Of a stretch of 37,459 bases of DNA, positions 1-8,397 are shown piece by piece. Position 1 is the stretch's first letter. Each line of letters starts with the position of its first letter. A model generated the notes under the pieces. The model worked only from the letters and a program-made list of their open reading frames with translations. It made no database searches and was not told the origin of the DNA. Source of the stretch: Gammaproteobacteria bacterium (GTDB taxonomy: Bacteria > Pseudomonadota > Gammaproteobacteria > PS1 > Pseudothioglobaceae); contig JAUWPG010000007.1 of the NCBI GenBank assembly GCA_030611725.1, positions 1-37,459 on the forward strand. The letters are read 5' to 3'. The position numbers and the translations under genes were made by a program.

Positions 1-2
1 GC

Positions 3-584
3 CTAATACAAGCTTACGCCGAAGTGCCAGAGTTGGTTTCACATTTGCACTTACCAATTCAAAGTGGCTCTGATAAGATTTTGACATTAATGAAGCGTGG
101 CCATACTGCGCTTGAATATAAATCAAAAATTAGAAAATTACGTGAAATTCGCCCTGATATTTCTATCTCTAGTGATTTTATTATTGGTTTTCCTGGCGAA
201 ACTGATCAAGATTTTAACAACACCATGAAACTCATCACCGACATCGGTTTTGACAAATCATTTAGCTTTATATATTCTCAACGCCCTGGTACACCTGCGG
301 CAAGTTACCCGGATGATGTAGACATGCAAGTCAAGAAAGATCGACTGAGCTTAGTACAAAAAACCATCGATGAATCCACTCAGGTGATTTCAAAATCAAT
401 GATTGGCAGTGTGCAAAAAGTCTTGGTTGAAAACAAAGCCAGAAAAGATGACAATATGTTTGGCAAAACTGAAAATATGCGCAACACACACTTTAAAGGT
501 GATGAATCTCTAATTGGACAAATTATAGATGTGAAAATTACCGGTGCACGTGGCAACTCTCTGATGGGAGAGTTGGTACTGTAA
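3..584 (+). CDS. miaB: MiaB, tRNA-2-methylthio-N6-isopentenyladenosine synthase (5' truncated by window)
   Basis: Radical-SAM methylthiotransferase that adds a methylthio group to i6A37 of tRNAs. The reading frame is open to the left edge and reads [20 protein letters not shown] from position 3, so the gene starts outside the window. The visible part holds the end of the radical-SAM barrel ([11 protein letters not shown], then [12 protein letters not shown]) and a C-terminal TRAM RNA-binding domain over about the last 65 residues, ending GNSLMGEL. The iron-sulfur cysteine motifs lie upstream of the window. Its stop is two bases before the ybeZ start, so the two are co-transcribed, as in many Gammaproteobacteria. 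The i6A substrate is made by MiaA, encoded at 15886-16812. Confidence 0.95.
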   Translation, partial: LIQAYAEVPELVSHLHLPIQSGSDKILTLMKRGHTALEYKSKIRKLREIRPDISISSDFIIGFPGETDQDFNNTMKLITDIGFDKSFSFIYSQRPGTPAASYPDDVDMQVKKDRLSLVQKTIDESTQVISKSMIGSVQKVLVENKARKDDNMFGKTENMRNTHFKGDESLIGQIIDVKITGARGNSLMGELVL

Positions 585-586
585 TT

Positions 587-1510
587 ATGACAAAACTAAC
601 GCTAAATATAGACAACTTAGAGCAACTGGCTAATATTTGCGGTTCGCTGGATAAACATATCGAAGTCATTGCCAAAAGTCTTGATGTTGTTATTAACAAT
701 AAAGGCGCTGACTTTACCATTAACGGTGACAACGCTCAACTCGCTATACAAGTATTAAAAGATTTGCTGGAACTGTCTGACAAGCAAACCATTGGCCTTC
801 ACGATCTAGAAATGTGTATCAAGGCTCGCACTCATGATGATCTACCAAGTCAAATTGTCAATATTAAAACGCGCCGTAAAATGATTCACGTTCGTAGTGC
901 CAATCAACAACATTATGTAAAGTCTATTACCGATAAAGATTGCACGTTTGGTATTGGCCCCGCTGGCACTGGAAAAACTTACCTTGCCGTTGCATGTGCT
1001 GTAGAAGCCTTAGAGCACTCAGATGTGCGTCGAATCGTATTAGTACGTCCTGCAGTAGAAGCTGGGGAAAAACTAGGTTTTTTACCCGGCGACCTTACTG
1101 AAAAAGTTGACCCTTACTTACGCCCTATTTATGATGCTTTGTACGAGATGATCGGTTTTGATAAAGTCACTAAATTATTAGATAAAAACGTTATTGAAGT
1201 TGCACCACTCGCTTTTATGCGTGGTCGAACCTTAAACGAATCCTTTATTATTTTGGATGAAGCCCAAAACACCACCATCGAACAAATGAAAATGTTTTTA
1301 ACGCGCATGGGTTTTGGCTCAAAAATGGTTATTACTGGCGATATTACTCAAATCGACTTAGCCAGATCCAGCCAATCTGGCCTGATACAAGTTATGAAAG
1401 TGCTGTCAGATGAAAAGCAGATCTCATTTTGTCACTTCGAGTCAAAGGATGTGGTTCGGCACAAATTAGTACAACGCATTGTCTTGGCTTATGAAAAATT
1501 TGAGGCCTAA
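587..1510 (+). CDS. ybeZ: PhoH-family ATPase YbeZ
   Basis: PhoH-like P-loop ATPase of 307 residues, linked in other bacteria to ribosome and rRNA maturation together with the endoribonuclease YbeY. A Walker A motif GPAGTGKT lies near residue 125 and a Walker B-type segment FIILDEAQN near residue 220. An arginine-rich stretch ([11 protein letters not shown]) links the N-terminal region to the ATPase core. The ATG is two bases after the miaB stop. The 3' end overlaps the mnmA start. The usual partner ybeY does not follow; mnmA takes that place. Confidence 0.93.
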   Translation: MTKLTLNIDNLEQLANICGSLDKHIEVIAKSLDVVINNKGADFTINGDNAQLAIQVLKDLLELSDKQTIGLHDLEMCIKARTHDDLPSQIVNIKTRRKMIHVRSANQQHYVKSITDKDCTFGIGPAGTGKTYLAVACAVEALEHSDVRRIVLVRPAVEAGEKLGFLPGDLTEKVDPYLRPIYDALYEMIGFDKVTKLLDKNVIEVAPLAFMRGRTLNESFIILDEAQNTTIEQMKMFLTRMGFGSKMVITGDITQIDLARSSQSGLIQVMKVLSDEKQISFCHFESKDVVRHKLVQRIVLAYEKFEA

Positions 1511-2588
1511 TAAAAATACCAAAATTATTGTTGGTCTTTCTGGTGGTGTTGACTCCTCTGTTGCTACCCTGCTACTTTTAGAACAAGGTTATGAAGTCGA
1601 AGCCTTGTTTATGAAAAACTGGGAAGAGGACGATACTGATGGTGTTTGCAGTGCAGAACAAGACTTATCTGATGCACAGAAAGTTGCTGACAAACTGGGC
1701 GTAAAACTACACACAATTAACTTTTCTGCTGACTATTGGGATGATGTATTTGATCATTTTCTCAAGGAGTACAAAAAAGGTCGCACGCCTAATCCTGACG
1801 TTCTGTGCAATCAAAAAATTAAATTTAAAGTTTTTTTAGACTATGCACTTTCACTCGGCGCTGATAAAATCGCCACTGGTCATTATGCGAGAATCCATGA
1901 AGACAATGGTATTTACCAACTACAAACTGGGCTTGACGATAACAAAGATCAAAGTTATTTTTTAAACTTACTTAACCAACAACAACTCTCAAAAAGTCTA
2001 TTTCCACTAGGCGAAATCAACAAAGATGAGGTGCGTAAAATTGCCGCAGAAAATGGCTTTGTCACTGCAGATAAAAAAGACTCGACTGGTATTTGCTTTA
2101 TTGGTGAGCGTAATTTTTCAGAATTTCTACAAACTTATCTACCCAAACAACAAGGTGATATTGTTGATCAAGATGGACAGTTCATCAAACATCACGAGGG
2201 CTTGGCTTTCTATACCATCGGCCAGCGAAAAGGCTTAAAAATTGGTGGTGGCTTTAGCACATCAGGCGAGCCTTGGTTTGTTGCCGATAAACGCATTAAT
2301 AATAATGAATTAGTGGTTGTGCAAGGTGACCACCCATTACTATATCACAAAACTCTCAACGCCTCTAATCCACATTGGATCGCCAATCCCCCAATATTAC
2401 CATTGAAATGTACAGCTAAAATACGGTATCGTCAACACTCACAACCTTGCACTATTGAAAAAGGTGATGACGGGCAGATTAATGTGATTTTCGAGCAAAC
2501 TCAACGCGCAATCACGCCAGGTCAATCAGTCGTTTTTTATAATCAAGATATTTGTCTTGGTGGTGCGATTATTGAAAGCAGAAATTAA
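1491..2588 (+). CDS. mnmA: MnmA, tRNA-specific 2-thiouridylase
   Basis: ATP-dependent thiolase that makes the 2-thio group of U34 in tRNA-Lys, -Glu and -Gln with sulfur from the persulfide relay. The PP-loop SGGVDSS is at residues 17-23 when the ATG at 1491 is used. The catalytic cysteine pair is visible in [12 protein letters not shown] and [11 protein letters not shown]. About 365 residues, against 368 in E. coli. A TTG at 1479 would add four residues, but the ATG at 1491 is preferred. The start lies inside the last codons of ybeZ, so translational coupling is likely. hflD follows, as in E. coli. Confidence 0.95.
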   Translation: MKNLRPNKNTKIIVGLSGGVDSSVATLLLLEQGYEVEALFMKNWEEDDTDGVCSAEQDLSDAQKVADKLGVKLHTINFSADYWDDVFDHFLKEYKKGRTPNPDVLCNQKIKFKVFLDYALSLGADKIATGHYARIHEDNGIYQLQTGLDDNKDQSYFLNLLNQQQLSKSLFPLGEINKDEVRKIAAENGFVTADKKDSTGICFIGERNFSEFLQTYLPKQQGDIVDQDGQFIKHHEGLAFYTIGQRKGLKIGGGFSTSGEPWFVADKRINNNELVVVQGDHPLLYHKTLNASNPHWIANPPILPLKCTAKIRYRQHSQPCTIEKGDDGQINVIFEQTQRAITPGQSVVFYNQDICLGGAIIESRN

Positions 2589-2601
2589 CATTTAATGAAT
2601 A

Positions 2602-3207
2602 ATGAATAAATTAAGACAACAAACGCTGGCCTTGGCCTCACTTCTTCAAACCACAACATTGGTTGATCAATTAGCCTCCACAGGTACTTGTGATTCTAAA
2701 GGCAATGAAGCCAGTTTAAAAAGTATTACAAGCAACAGTACCAAGATTGATGAGGTATTCACCTCTCCAAAAGATTTATCCATTGGATTGAACGCTCTTA
2801 AAGTCGCCTTTGGCAAAAAATCTAAAAGCATGCAAAGCATTATTTTTTATTCTTTAGCGCTGATCAGTCTTGAAAAAAAACTAATGAAAGATCAGAAATT
2901 TTTGTCAAAAATATCCGGTGAAATTGATTTAATCAAAAAACAAGATTTTTTTGAAATTGGACATTCAAATTCATTGGCACGCTTGGCTGAACTATATAAA
3001 ACCACTTTGGGTGAACTTAATCCAAGAATTATGGTTAGTGGTGAACAGATTTACTTATCTAATCAACATACTGCTAACCACATTAGAGCGCTACTGTTAG
3101 CTGGTATTCGAGCGGTTTCATTATGGAAATCACAAGGTGGTAGAACTTGGCAATTGCTACTGAATAAGAAAAAGACACTTAAATTAGTAAACACTATGGA
3201 CTTTTAA
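2602..3207 (+). CDS. hflD: HflD-like high frequency lysogenization protein
   Basis: Helical, membrane-peripheral protein of 201 residues. HflD was named for its effect on lambda CII in E. coli; its normal cellular role is unsettled. It is recognised from the N-terminal pattern of the family (QQTLALASLLQTTTLVDQLA) and from its place directly after mnmA. The middle has the family-typical alternation of helices and carries no enzyme motif. The start is 13 bases after the mnmA stop. The rpsT promoter lies over its 3' end. Confidence 0.85.
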   Translation: MNKLRQQTLALASLLQTTTLVDQLASTGTCDSKGNEASLKSITSNSTKIDEVFTSPKDLSIGLNALKVAFGKKSKSMQSIIFYSLALISLEKKLMKDQKFLSKISGEIDLIKKQDFFEIGHSNSLARLAELYKTTLGELNPRIMVSGEQIYLSNQHTANHIRALLLAGIRAVSLWKSQGGRTWQLLLNKKKTLKLVNTMDF

Positions 3208-3225
3208 TGCTTATGACTTTATAAT
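3197..3225 (+). promoter_or_regulatory. Candidate sigma-70 promoter for rpsT
   Basis: A perfect -10 TATAAT at 3220-3225 is preceded by TGGACT at 3197-3202 (four of six matches to TTGACA) with a 17-base spacer. The -35 lies in the last codons of hflD. Initiation near 3232 would leave a leader of about 28 bases before the rpsT ATG at 3260. No strong Shine-Dalgarno is seen in that leader, which is often true of rpsT because S20 controls its own translation. Confidence 0.6.
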
Positions 3226-3259
3226 TACGCGTTTTACTAATTCCAATTTTTTAAATACG

Positions 3260-3520
3260 ATGGCTAATTCAGCAGGCTCTAAAAAACGCGCAAGACAAGC
3301 AGTTAAACGCAACAAACACAATTCACAAATTCGCGCCAAAGTTCGCACATTCGTCAAGAAAGTAGCTTACGCATTAGAAGCTGGTAATAAGGAAGATGCT
3401 CAGAGCGGTTTTGGTGCTATGCAAAAGATGATTGACCAGTCAGTTAGCAAAGGTTTAATGAATAAAAACCAGGCTGCTAGAAAGAAATCTCGCTTTAACG
3501 CACAGATTAAAGCACTATAA
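3260..3520 (+). CDS. rpsT: 30S ribosomal protein S20
   Basis: Small basic protein of 86 residues that binds 16S rRNA in the body of the 30S subunit. The N-terminus MANSAGSKKRARQAVKRN and the C-terminal alanine/lysine helix (NKNQAARKKSRFNAQIKAL) are typical of S20, and the length matches the family. It appears to be a single-gene unit, with its own promoter at 3197-3225 and a terminator at 3546-3571. It keeps the usual ATG rather than the TTG used for S20 in E. coli. Confidence 0.98.
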   Translation: MANSAGSKKRARQAVKRNKHNSQIRAKVRTFVKKVAYALEAGNKEDAQSGFGAMQKMIDQSVSKGLMNKNQAARKKSRFNAQIKAL

Positions 3521-3545
3521 ACTAAAACGTTTACATTGCTATAAT

Positions 3546-3571
3546 AAAGCCCTCAACTGAGGGCTTTTTTT
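3546..3571 (+). terminator. Rho-independent terminator of rpsT
   Basis: Perfect inverted repeat AAAGCCCTCA / TGAGGGCTTT (3546-3555 and 3558-3567) followed directly by more T. It is a GC-rich stem with a U-tract, 25 bases after the rpsT stop. Confidence 0.93.
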
Positions 3572-3579
3572 ATGCGTAT

Positions 3580-4068
3580 ATGAAACAAATTAATGAAGAA
3601 GATAAGCAACTATTTAGATCAACAGTCGACGCTAACGCACCGACTGATAAAGATAGCGCCCGCAAGAGTAATGCATTAAAAAAATCAGCATTTACCTCGT
3701 ACAGCTACATTGTTGATGCCAACCTAGATGGTTCAGAAGTTATCAGTTATTCAAAGAGTGGTGTTTCAACAAAAGTCATTAAAAAAATGAAGCAAGGCAA
3801 TATTGACGCTATGCCTGTATTAGATTTACATGGCCAAACGGTTGTTGAAGCCTGTGAGTCATTATCAGTCTTTATGTGCCACCATCAATTCGAACCCTTT
3901 GTTCAAATAATTCATGGAAAAGGATACCATTCTGAAAATGGCATGAGTATTTTAAAAACTCAAGTGGTGAGCTTCCTAAAACAACACCCTCAAGTATTGG
4001 CGTTTAACTCTTGTCCTGATAAAGATGGTGGTACGGGTGCAGTTTTTGCACTTTTAAAGCAAAATTAG
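3580..4068 (+). CDS. Smr-domain protein (SmrA-like putative nuclease)
   Basis: Protein of 162 residues. The Smr domain occupies about residues 78-160, with the signature LDLHG near residue 81 and HGKG near residue 111, both typical of the small MutS-related nuclease fold. The N-terminal half is polar, lysine-rich and without a recognised domain. Stand-alone Smr proteins have DNA or RNA endonuclease activity in studied cases; the target here is unknown. The ATG lies only nine bases after the rpsT terminator and has no clear Shine-Dalgarno, so expression may depend on read-through or on a leaderless start. xseA begins one base after its stop. Confidence 0.85.
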   Translation: MKQINEEDKQLFRSTVDANAPTDKDSARKSNALKKSAFTSYSYIVDANLDGSEVISYSKSGVSTKVIKKMKQGNIDAMPVLDLHGQTVVEACESLSVFMCHHQFEPFVQIIHGKGYHSENGMSILKTQVVSFLKQHPQVLAFNSCPDKDGGTGAVFALLKQN

Positions 4069-4069
4069 T

Positions 4070-5470
4070 ATGTTTAATATTGATGAAATCTACACAGTGT
4101 CTGACTTTTTGTCATTGTGTAATAAGACCATTGAAAACAACATTCCTACTTGTTGGCTACAAGGGGAAATTTCTAATTTATCTCGCCCAGCCTCTGGACA
4201 TTGGTATTTTTCTCTAAAAGACAATCGTGGACAAATTCGTTGCGCGCTATTTAGACTCAATCAACGCAACATTAAATTCAATCCAGAAAATGGCATGGAA
4301 GTATTGGTACGTGCTGCACCTACGTTGTATGAGGCACGAGGTGATTTTCAACTGATCATTCAACATGTAGAGCCTGTCGGTGTCGGCAACTTACAGTTGG
4401 CCTTTGATCAGTTAAAAAATAAGCTGAAAGACGAAGGTTTGTTTGATGTTATTAACAAAAAACCACTCCCAGTTGCGGTTGCCAGCATTGGTGTTATTTC
4501 TTCATCAAATGGCGCGGTGATTCAAGACATTATCAAAGTTTTGAACAAGCGTTATCCATTTGCCGATATATTATTGTTCGATACTGTCGTGCAAGGCGAA
4601 GGTTCGGCAGAAAAGATCGCATACGCAATCGAAGCTGCTGACCAATCTAAACAATGTGATGTACTCATTGTTGCGCGTGGTGGTGGCTCTTTAGAAGACT
4701 TGTGGGCTTTTAATGAGGAAGTACTCGCTAGAGCTATATTTGCCGCTAAAACGCCAATTATCAGTGCTGTTGGTCATGAAACCGACACCACGATTGCAGA
4801 TTTCGTGGCTGACTTACGTGCACCAACACCAAGTGCTGCCGCCATGTTAGCAACGCCTGATCGTTTAGAACTACTGAACAAGTTAAACAAACTAAACACC
4901 AACTTAAACCAACTTAGCCAGCAAGTACTGGAACGATACCAATCTCAACTCCAGCGATTAAGATTAAGCACGCCAAACTTAGCTCGACAACTTAATTTAT
5001 TCGCACAAAGACTCGATGGATTAAACACGCATCTGAATTATCAGATGAATACATTGGTGAGTTTAAATCAAAGTAAGTTCAGCACTTTGTTTGAGCAATT
5101 AAAACAACACTCTCCTGGTGCTAAAATTAGCCATAACCAGCAGCTGAATCATTTAGCCAAAATACAACTTAAGCAAAGCATTCAACGGCTTGTTGTTCAG
5201 TATAAAAATACACAGAGCAGCTTGCATGAACGATTAGAAAAATCCATCAATAATACGTTAGAATGGGAAAAAAATAAACTCGCTCAACATGTGTTAGGAC
5301 TTAACCACCTATCGCCACTAAATACCTTATCACGTGGCTATAGCATTTCTACCATTCAAGATAATAAAGTCTTACATTCGACCACTAACGTTAAAATAGG
5401 TGAGACAATAACCACACTACTTAGTGACGGTAAAATTTATTCTCAGGTTAAAAAAATTGAAAAAACTTAG
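4070..5470 (+). CDS. xseA: Exodeoxyribonuclease VII large subunit
   Basis: Catalytic large subunit of the single-strand-specific exonuclease VII, which degrades ssDNA from both ends with the small subunit XseB. Length 466 residues, close to the usual 450. There is an N-terminal OB-fold (about residues 10-100, CWLQGEISNLSRPASGHWYF), then the nuclease domain with the conserved VARGGGSLEDLWAFN and SAVGHETDTTIADFVADLRA segments. A long glutamine-rich coiled coil (about 265-400) precedes a short C-terminal strand region (LSRGYSI). xseB is not in this window. The gene overlaps the start region of the M23 peptidase gene. Confidence 0.96.
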   Translation: MFNIDEIYTVSDFLSLCNKTIENNIPTCWLQGEISNLSRPASGHWYFSLKDNRGQIRCALFRLNQRNIKFNPENGMEVLVRAAPTLYEARGDFQLIIQHVEPVGVGNLQLAFDQLKNKLKDEGLFDVINKKPLPVAVASIGVISSSNGAVIQDIIKVLNKRYPFADILLFDTVVQGEGSAEKIAYAIEAADQSKQCDVLIVARGGGSLEDLWAFNEEVLARAIFAAKTPIISAVGHETDTTIADFVADLRAPTPSAAAMLATPDRLELLNKLNKLNTNLNQLSQQVLERYQSQLQRLRLSTPNLARQLNLFAQRLDGLNTHLNYQMNTLVSLNQSKFSTLFEQLKQHSPGAKISHNQQLNHLAKIQLKQSIQRLVVQYKNTQSSLHERLEKSINNTLEWEKNKLAQHVLGLNHLSPLNTLSRGYSISTIQDNKVLHSTTNVKIGETITTLLSDGKIYSQVKKIEKT

Positions 5471-6272
5471 TTTTTTATTATTACTACTGCCCAGTATTGT
5501 ATTGGCGAGCATACCAGTTAAAAACACACCGATTCCTGGTGGCATTGTGGTGATTGATTTTAAAACCAATGACACAGCGCCAACAGCGTTTTACAACAAT
5601 ATACCTTTATACGTACAGCATATTAAAGATCAGCACTGGCAAGTATTGGTTGGCATTCCATTAATGGAAAAATTCGGTAAAAAAAGTATTGAAGTTCATG
5701 ACGCCTCCACTCGATCGTTTGATTTTGATGTGACAGAGCACAACTATACCGAGCAATACATTACCCTTAAAGGTAAAAATAAAAAATACGTCAACCCTAA
5801 CTTGGCACACATGGATCGCATCAAAAAAGAGCGGCCTATTTTATCGAGTGCTCGAAAAGTATTTTCCAATATCGCTTTGTCTGATGGTTTTTTTATCCGT
5901 CCAGTTAACGGTGTAACTACCAGCCCTTTCGGGCTCAAACGTTTTTATAACAAACAACCGCGTCGACCACATACCGGACTCGACTATGCAGGTGATACAG
6001 GTACACCGATTAAAGCACCGGCTGATGGAAAAGTCATTCTTTCGGGTAAATACTTCTTTAATGGTAACGCTGTATTTTTAGATCACGGACAAGGATTGAT
6101 CAGTGTCTATATTCATATGAACGAGCGTTTAGTCAAACAAGGACAACATATTAAACAAGGAGATTTGATCGGCACCATTGGACAAACCGGTCGTGCCACT
6201 GGCCCACACTTACATTGGGGAATTTATCTCAATCAAACTGTGATTAATCCTAATTTATTAATGGGTAAGTAA
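5457..6272 (+). CDS. Exported M23-family (LytM-type) metallopeptidase
   Basis: Zinc peptidase expected to cut peptidoglycan cross-bridges in the periplasm. Starting at the TTG at 5457 gives a clean Sec signal peptide (MKKLSFLLLLLPSIVLA). A GTG at 5424 would add eleven basic residues and is less likely. The C-terminal M23 domain has the first zinc motif HTGLDYAGDTG, the structural GNAVFLDHG segment and the final HLHWGIYLN motif, so all expected ligands are present. The N-terminal part (about residues 20-130) resembles the extra beta domain of this peptidase group. The start overlaps the xseA end by 14 bases. It may act as a cell-separation hydrolase; that role is inferred. Confidence 0.88.
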   Translation: MKKLSFLLLLLPSIVLASIPVKNTPIPGGIVVIDFKTNDTAPTAFYNNIPLYVQHIKDQHWQVLVGIPLMEKFGKKSIEVHDASTRSFDFDVTEHNYTEQYITLKGKNKKYVNPNLAHMDRIKKERPILSSARKVFSNIALSDGFFIRPVNGVTTSPFGLKRFYNKQPRRPHTGLDYAGDTGTPIKAPADGKVILSGKYFFNGNAVFLDHGQGLISVYIHMNERLVKQGQHIKQGDLIGTIGQTGRATGPHLHWGIYLNQTVINPNLLMGK

Positions 6273-6274
6273 CG

Positions 6275-6667
6275 ATGAAATCAGATGTGTCTTTATTACG
6301 CAGACTAGGGGCCATCGCCTATGATGTTTTTTTAGCCTTCTCATTGGCATTTTTTATTGTTGGTGCAGTACTCATTGCATTTTTTGATAAACAAGCACAA
6401 ACTGATTTACTTATATTTGGTATTTATTTAATCACTGTTTATTTTTACTTTACTTGGTCATGGGTTAAAGGTGGACAAACGCTGGGCATGAAAACTTGGA
6501 AATTTAAAATTAAACAAATCAACGGTGAAAATATCACTCAAAAGCAAGCCTTTATTCGCTTTGTATTCGCAATGCTTGGACTTGGATTTATTTATCAATT
6601 ATTCAATAAAGACCATCTAGCTTTACACGATAAGCTCTCCAATACTCGACTAATAAAAAATGATTAG
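6275..6667 (+). CDS. RDD-family membrane protein
   Basis: Protein of 130 residues with three hydrophobic helices (about 15-40, 48-66 and 92-110). The family signature is visible: RRLGAIAYDVFLAF at the N-terminus carries the Arg and Asp, and GQTLGMKTWKFKI follows helix 2. RDD proteins are small integral membrane proteins, some with proposed transport roles, but the function is not settled. The start is two bases after the M23 peptidase stop, so the two genes form an operon. Confidence 0.85.
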   Translation: MKSDVSLLRRLGAIAYDVFLAFSLAFFIVGAVLIAFFDKQAQTDLLIFGIYLITVYFYFTWSWVKGGQTLGMKTWKFKIKQINGENITQKQAFIRFVFAMLGLGFIYQLFNKDHLALHDKLSNTRLIKND

Positions 6668-6671
6668 GATC

Positions 6672-6718
6672 AATTGGGCCAATAAGTGCCTGTGCTATAA
6701 TTCAAGCACTGCTCAATT
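6672..6718 (+). promoter_or_regulatory. Extended -10 promoter inside a nested palindrome, upstream of the 30-residue ORF and ftsB
   Basis: TGCTATAAT at 6693-6701 is a perfect extended -10 element. TTGGGC at 6674-6679 is a weak -35 at 16 bases. The -10 sits in the centre of a nested inverted repeat: outer arms AATTGGGC (6672-6679) and GCTCAATT (6711-6718) with one G-T mismatch, inner arms AGTGC (6685-6689) and GCACT (6706-6710). It probably drives the ftsB-ispD-ispF-mur run. The palindrome could be an operator or a hairpin in read-through RNA. Confidence 0.55.
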
Positions 6719-6736
6719 AAACCAAGAGGTAAAGAA

Positions 6737-6829
6737 ATGAATTCAACCATTGGCAATGGCGCTAAAAAAGGCCATATTTTATTATTAAGTACCCTGGTCG
6801 TACCATTGGCTTTAATTTTTCTTTCCTAA
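6737..6829 (+). CDS. Candidate 30-residue membrane microprotein
   Basis: ATG at 6737 preceded by AAGAGGTAAAGAA, a good Shine-Dalgarno at normal spacing. It encodes 30 residues: a polar start (MNSTIGNGAKKGH), then about 17 hydrophobic residues (ILLLSTLVVPLALIFLS) to the stop. That is enough for one membrane helix. It lies between the extended -10 promoter and ftsB, whose TTG start follows two bases after its stop, so the small ORF may couple or carry ribosomes into ftsB. I do not recognise the family. It could be a real small membrane protein or only a translated leader. Confidence 0.5.
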   Translation: MNSTIGNGAKKGHILLLSTLVVPLALIFLS

Positions 6830-6831
6830 AA

Positions 6832-7176
6832 TTGAAAAAGCATACGACCAACAAAAAGTCAGACCTATTATTTGGATTTTTTTACAAATACTGGGCTACT
6901 GCTATACTTACAGTAGTATTAATTATACTAATTCGTCAGAATCTCTTTATTAATCAATTCCCTTTTTCTTTGTCTGAAAAACAACAAATCATCGATGAAG
7001 AGATAGATTTTAACCAGGCACTTGATAAAAAAAACAACATTAAAATGATTGAATTAAAGATGGCTACAGAGCCCAATATGGAAGTTCTAGAGTCTCAAGC
7101 TCGCTATCGATTTGGTTTGATTAAAGCTGGTGAAACTTACTATCAAATTAATGAATTAGTACCGAACTCGCCATAG
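6832..7176 (+). CDS. ftsB: Cell division protein FtsB
   Basis: Bitopic division protein that forms the FtsQLB complex and helps activate septal peptidoglycan synthesis. It has 114 residues from a TTG start, a cytoplasmic lysine-rich tail, one membrane helix (about 18-36) and a short periplasmic helical region. The conserved C-terminal FtsB motif is clear (MEVLESQARYRFGLIKAGETYYQI). Position directly before ispD-ispF is the E. coli arrangement. Its partner FtsQ is encoded in the same run at 11497-12261. The TTG start two bases after the preceding 30-residue ORF suggests coupled translation. Confidence 0.88.
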   Translation: MKKHTTNKKSDLLFGFFYKYWATAILTVVLIILIRQNLFINQFPFSLSEKQQIIDEEIDFNQALDKKNNIKMIELKMATEPNMEVLESQARYRFGLIKAGETYYQINELVPNSP

Positions 7177-7197
7177 AATGCTTCATCATAGCTTGGG

Positions 7198-7203
7198 TAT
7201 AAT
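7198..7203 (+). promoter_or_regulatory. Candidate -10 element upstream of ispD
   Basis: A perfect TATAAT at 7198-7203 lies 30 bases before the ispD ATG. No good -35 is found at 16-18 bases, so this would be a weak or factor-dependent start within the ftsB-ispD spacer. Confidence 0.35.
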
Positions 7204-7232
7204 AAAACCATATTTTTATTATTTGTTTTTTG

Positions 7233-7931
7233 ATGTCGTCTAACCAATACTTTTTGATTGTCCCTGCTAGCGGAACTGGCGTGCGTATGGAAACTGATGT
7301 TCCTAAGCAGTACCTTAAATTAAACAACGGTCTAAGTGTATTGGATCAAACTCTTAAAACCTTGTTTGAAATTGAAAAAATCAAAGGCTGTGTGGTGGCT
7401 ATTGCTGAGCAAGATACAATGTTTGCAAAATCAAAATTTATCAATCATCCAAAATTATTGGCCACAGCGATTGGTGGCAAAGAGCGATTTCATTCAGTCA
7501 TTTCTGCATTGCAAACATTAAAACCTTTCGCCAAAGATAATGACTGGGTGTTGGTACATGATGCCGCTAGACCTTGCGTTAAAACCACAGAGATACACAA
7601 CCTTATCAATCAACTTAAAGATCACCCTACCGGTGGACTGTTGGCCACCCGAGTGGTTGATACCATTAAAAAAGCCAATGGCCATATTGTTGAAACAACC
7701 TTAGATAGGTCTGTACTTTGGCAAGCGCAAACTCCCCAAATGTATCGTTTTGGTGTATTATCAAAAGCCTTAGAAAACGTTATAAATAATAACTTAGTGA
7801 TTACCGATGAAGCCAGTGCAGTTGAGCATATGGGGCTCGAGTCCATACTGGTTTCTGCCAGCAACAGCAACCTTAAAATCACCACACCAGAAGATTTAAA
7901 ATTGGCTAATTTTTACTTAAATCATGATTAA
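7233..7931 (+). CDS. ispD: IspD, 2-C-methyl-D-erythritol 4-phosphate cytidylyltransferase
   Basis: Third step of the MEP isoprenoid pathway: CTP plus MEP gives CDP-ME. Length 232 residues from the ATG at 7233 (a TTG one codon upstream is less likely). The nucleotide-binding loop reads PASGTGVRMETDVPKQY. The conserved VHDAARPCV and TPEDL segments and the WQAQTPQMYRF stretch are all present. The stop overlaps the ispF start by eight bases. Confidence 0.96.
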   Translation: MSSNQYFLIVPASGTGVRMETDVPKQYLKLNNGLSVLDQTLKTLFEIEKIKGCVVAIAEQDTMFAKSKFINHPKLLATAIGGKERFHSVISALQTLKPFAKDNDWVLVHDAARPCVKTTEIHNLINQLKDHPTGGLLATRVVDTIKKANGHIVETTLDRSVLWQAQTPQMYRFGVLSKALENVINNNLVITDEASAVEHMGLESILVSASNSNLKITTPEDLKLANFYLNHD

Positions 7932-8397
7932 AACAGGACTTGGACAAGATTCACACGCATTTGATGCTGATAACTCTAAACCACTTTTTTTAGGCGGTAT
8001 TGAATTCGACCATTCTCAAGGTTTACGGGGTAACAGTGATGCTGATGTGATCTTACATTCACTGACCAATGCCATTTCATCCATTACTGGTAAAAATATC
8101 TTGGGCGCTAAAGCAGATGAACTGTGCCAACAAGGCATTACCAATAGTGCTGAATACCTGAAGCTGGCCTTAGCCGACCTTAATGAATGGAACATCGATC
8201 ATATTGCGATTGCGATTGAATGCCTAGTGCCAAAAATTTCACCAAAAATTGCAGCGCTTAAATCTAATATTGCCAGTTTAATGGGCACAAGCATTATCAA
8301 TATTGGTATCACTGCTACAACAGGCGAGGGTTTGACTGCCTTTGGCAAAGGCGAAGGTATTCAAGTCTTTAGTATTATTACTGTTTCAAAAATGTGA
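7924..8397 (+). CDS. ispF: IspF, 2-C-methyl-D-erythritol 2,4-cyclodiphosphate synthase, variant type
   Basis: Fifth MEP-pathway step, cyclising CDP-ME 2-phosphate. The 157 residues keep the metal ligands in DSH (D9, H11) and the SDADVILH histidine, and the CDP-binding ATTGEGLTAFGKGEG loop. The segment after the third ligand is unlike the E. coli type: instead of the GDIG...FPDTD stretch it reads ITGKNILGAKADELCQQG. This appears to be a divergent IspF clade rather than a broken gene, because the frame is intact and it sits between ispD and murC. It overlaps murC by four bases (GTGA). Confidence 0.9.
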   Translation: MIKTGLGQDSHAFDADNSKPLFLGGIEFDHSQGLRGNSDADVILHSLTNAISSITGKNILGAKADELCQQGITNSAEYLKLALADLNEWNIDHIAIAIECLVPKISPKIAALKSNIASLMGTSIINIGITATTGEGLTAFGKGEGIQVFSIITVSKM

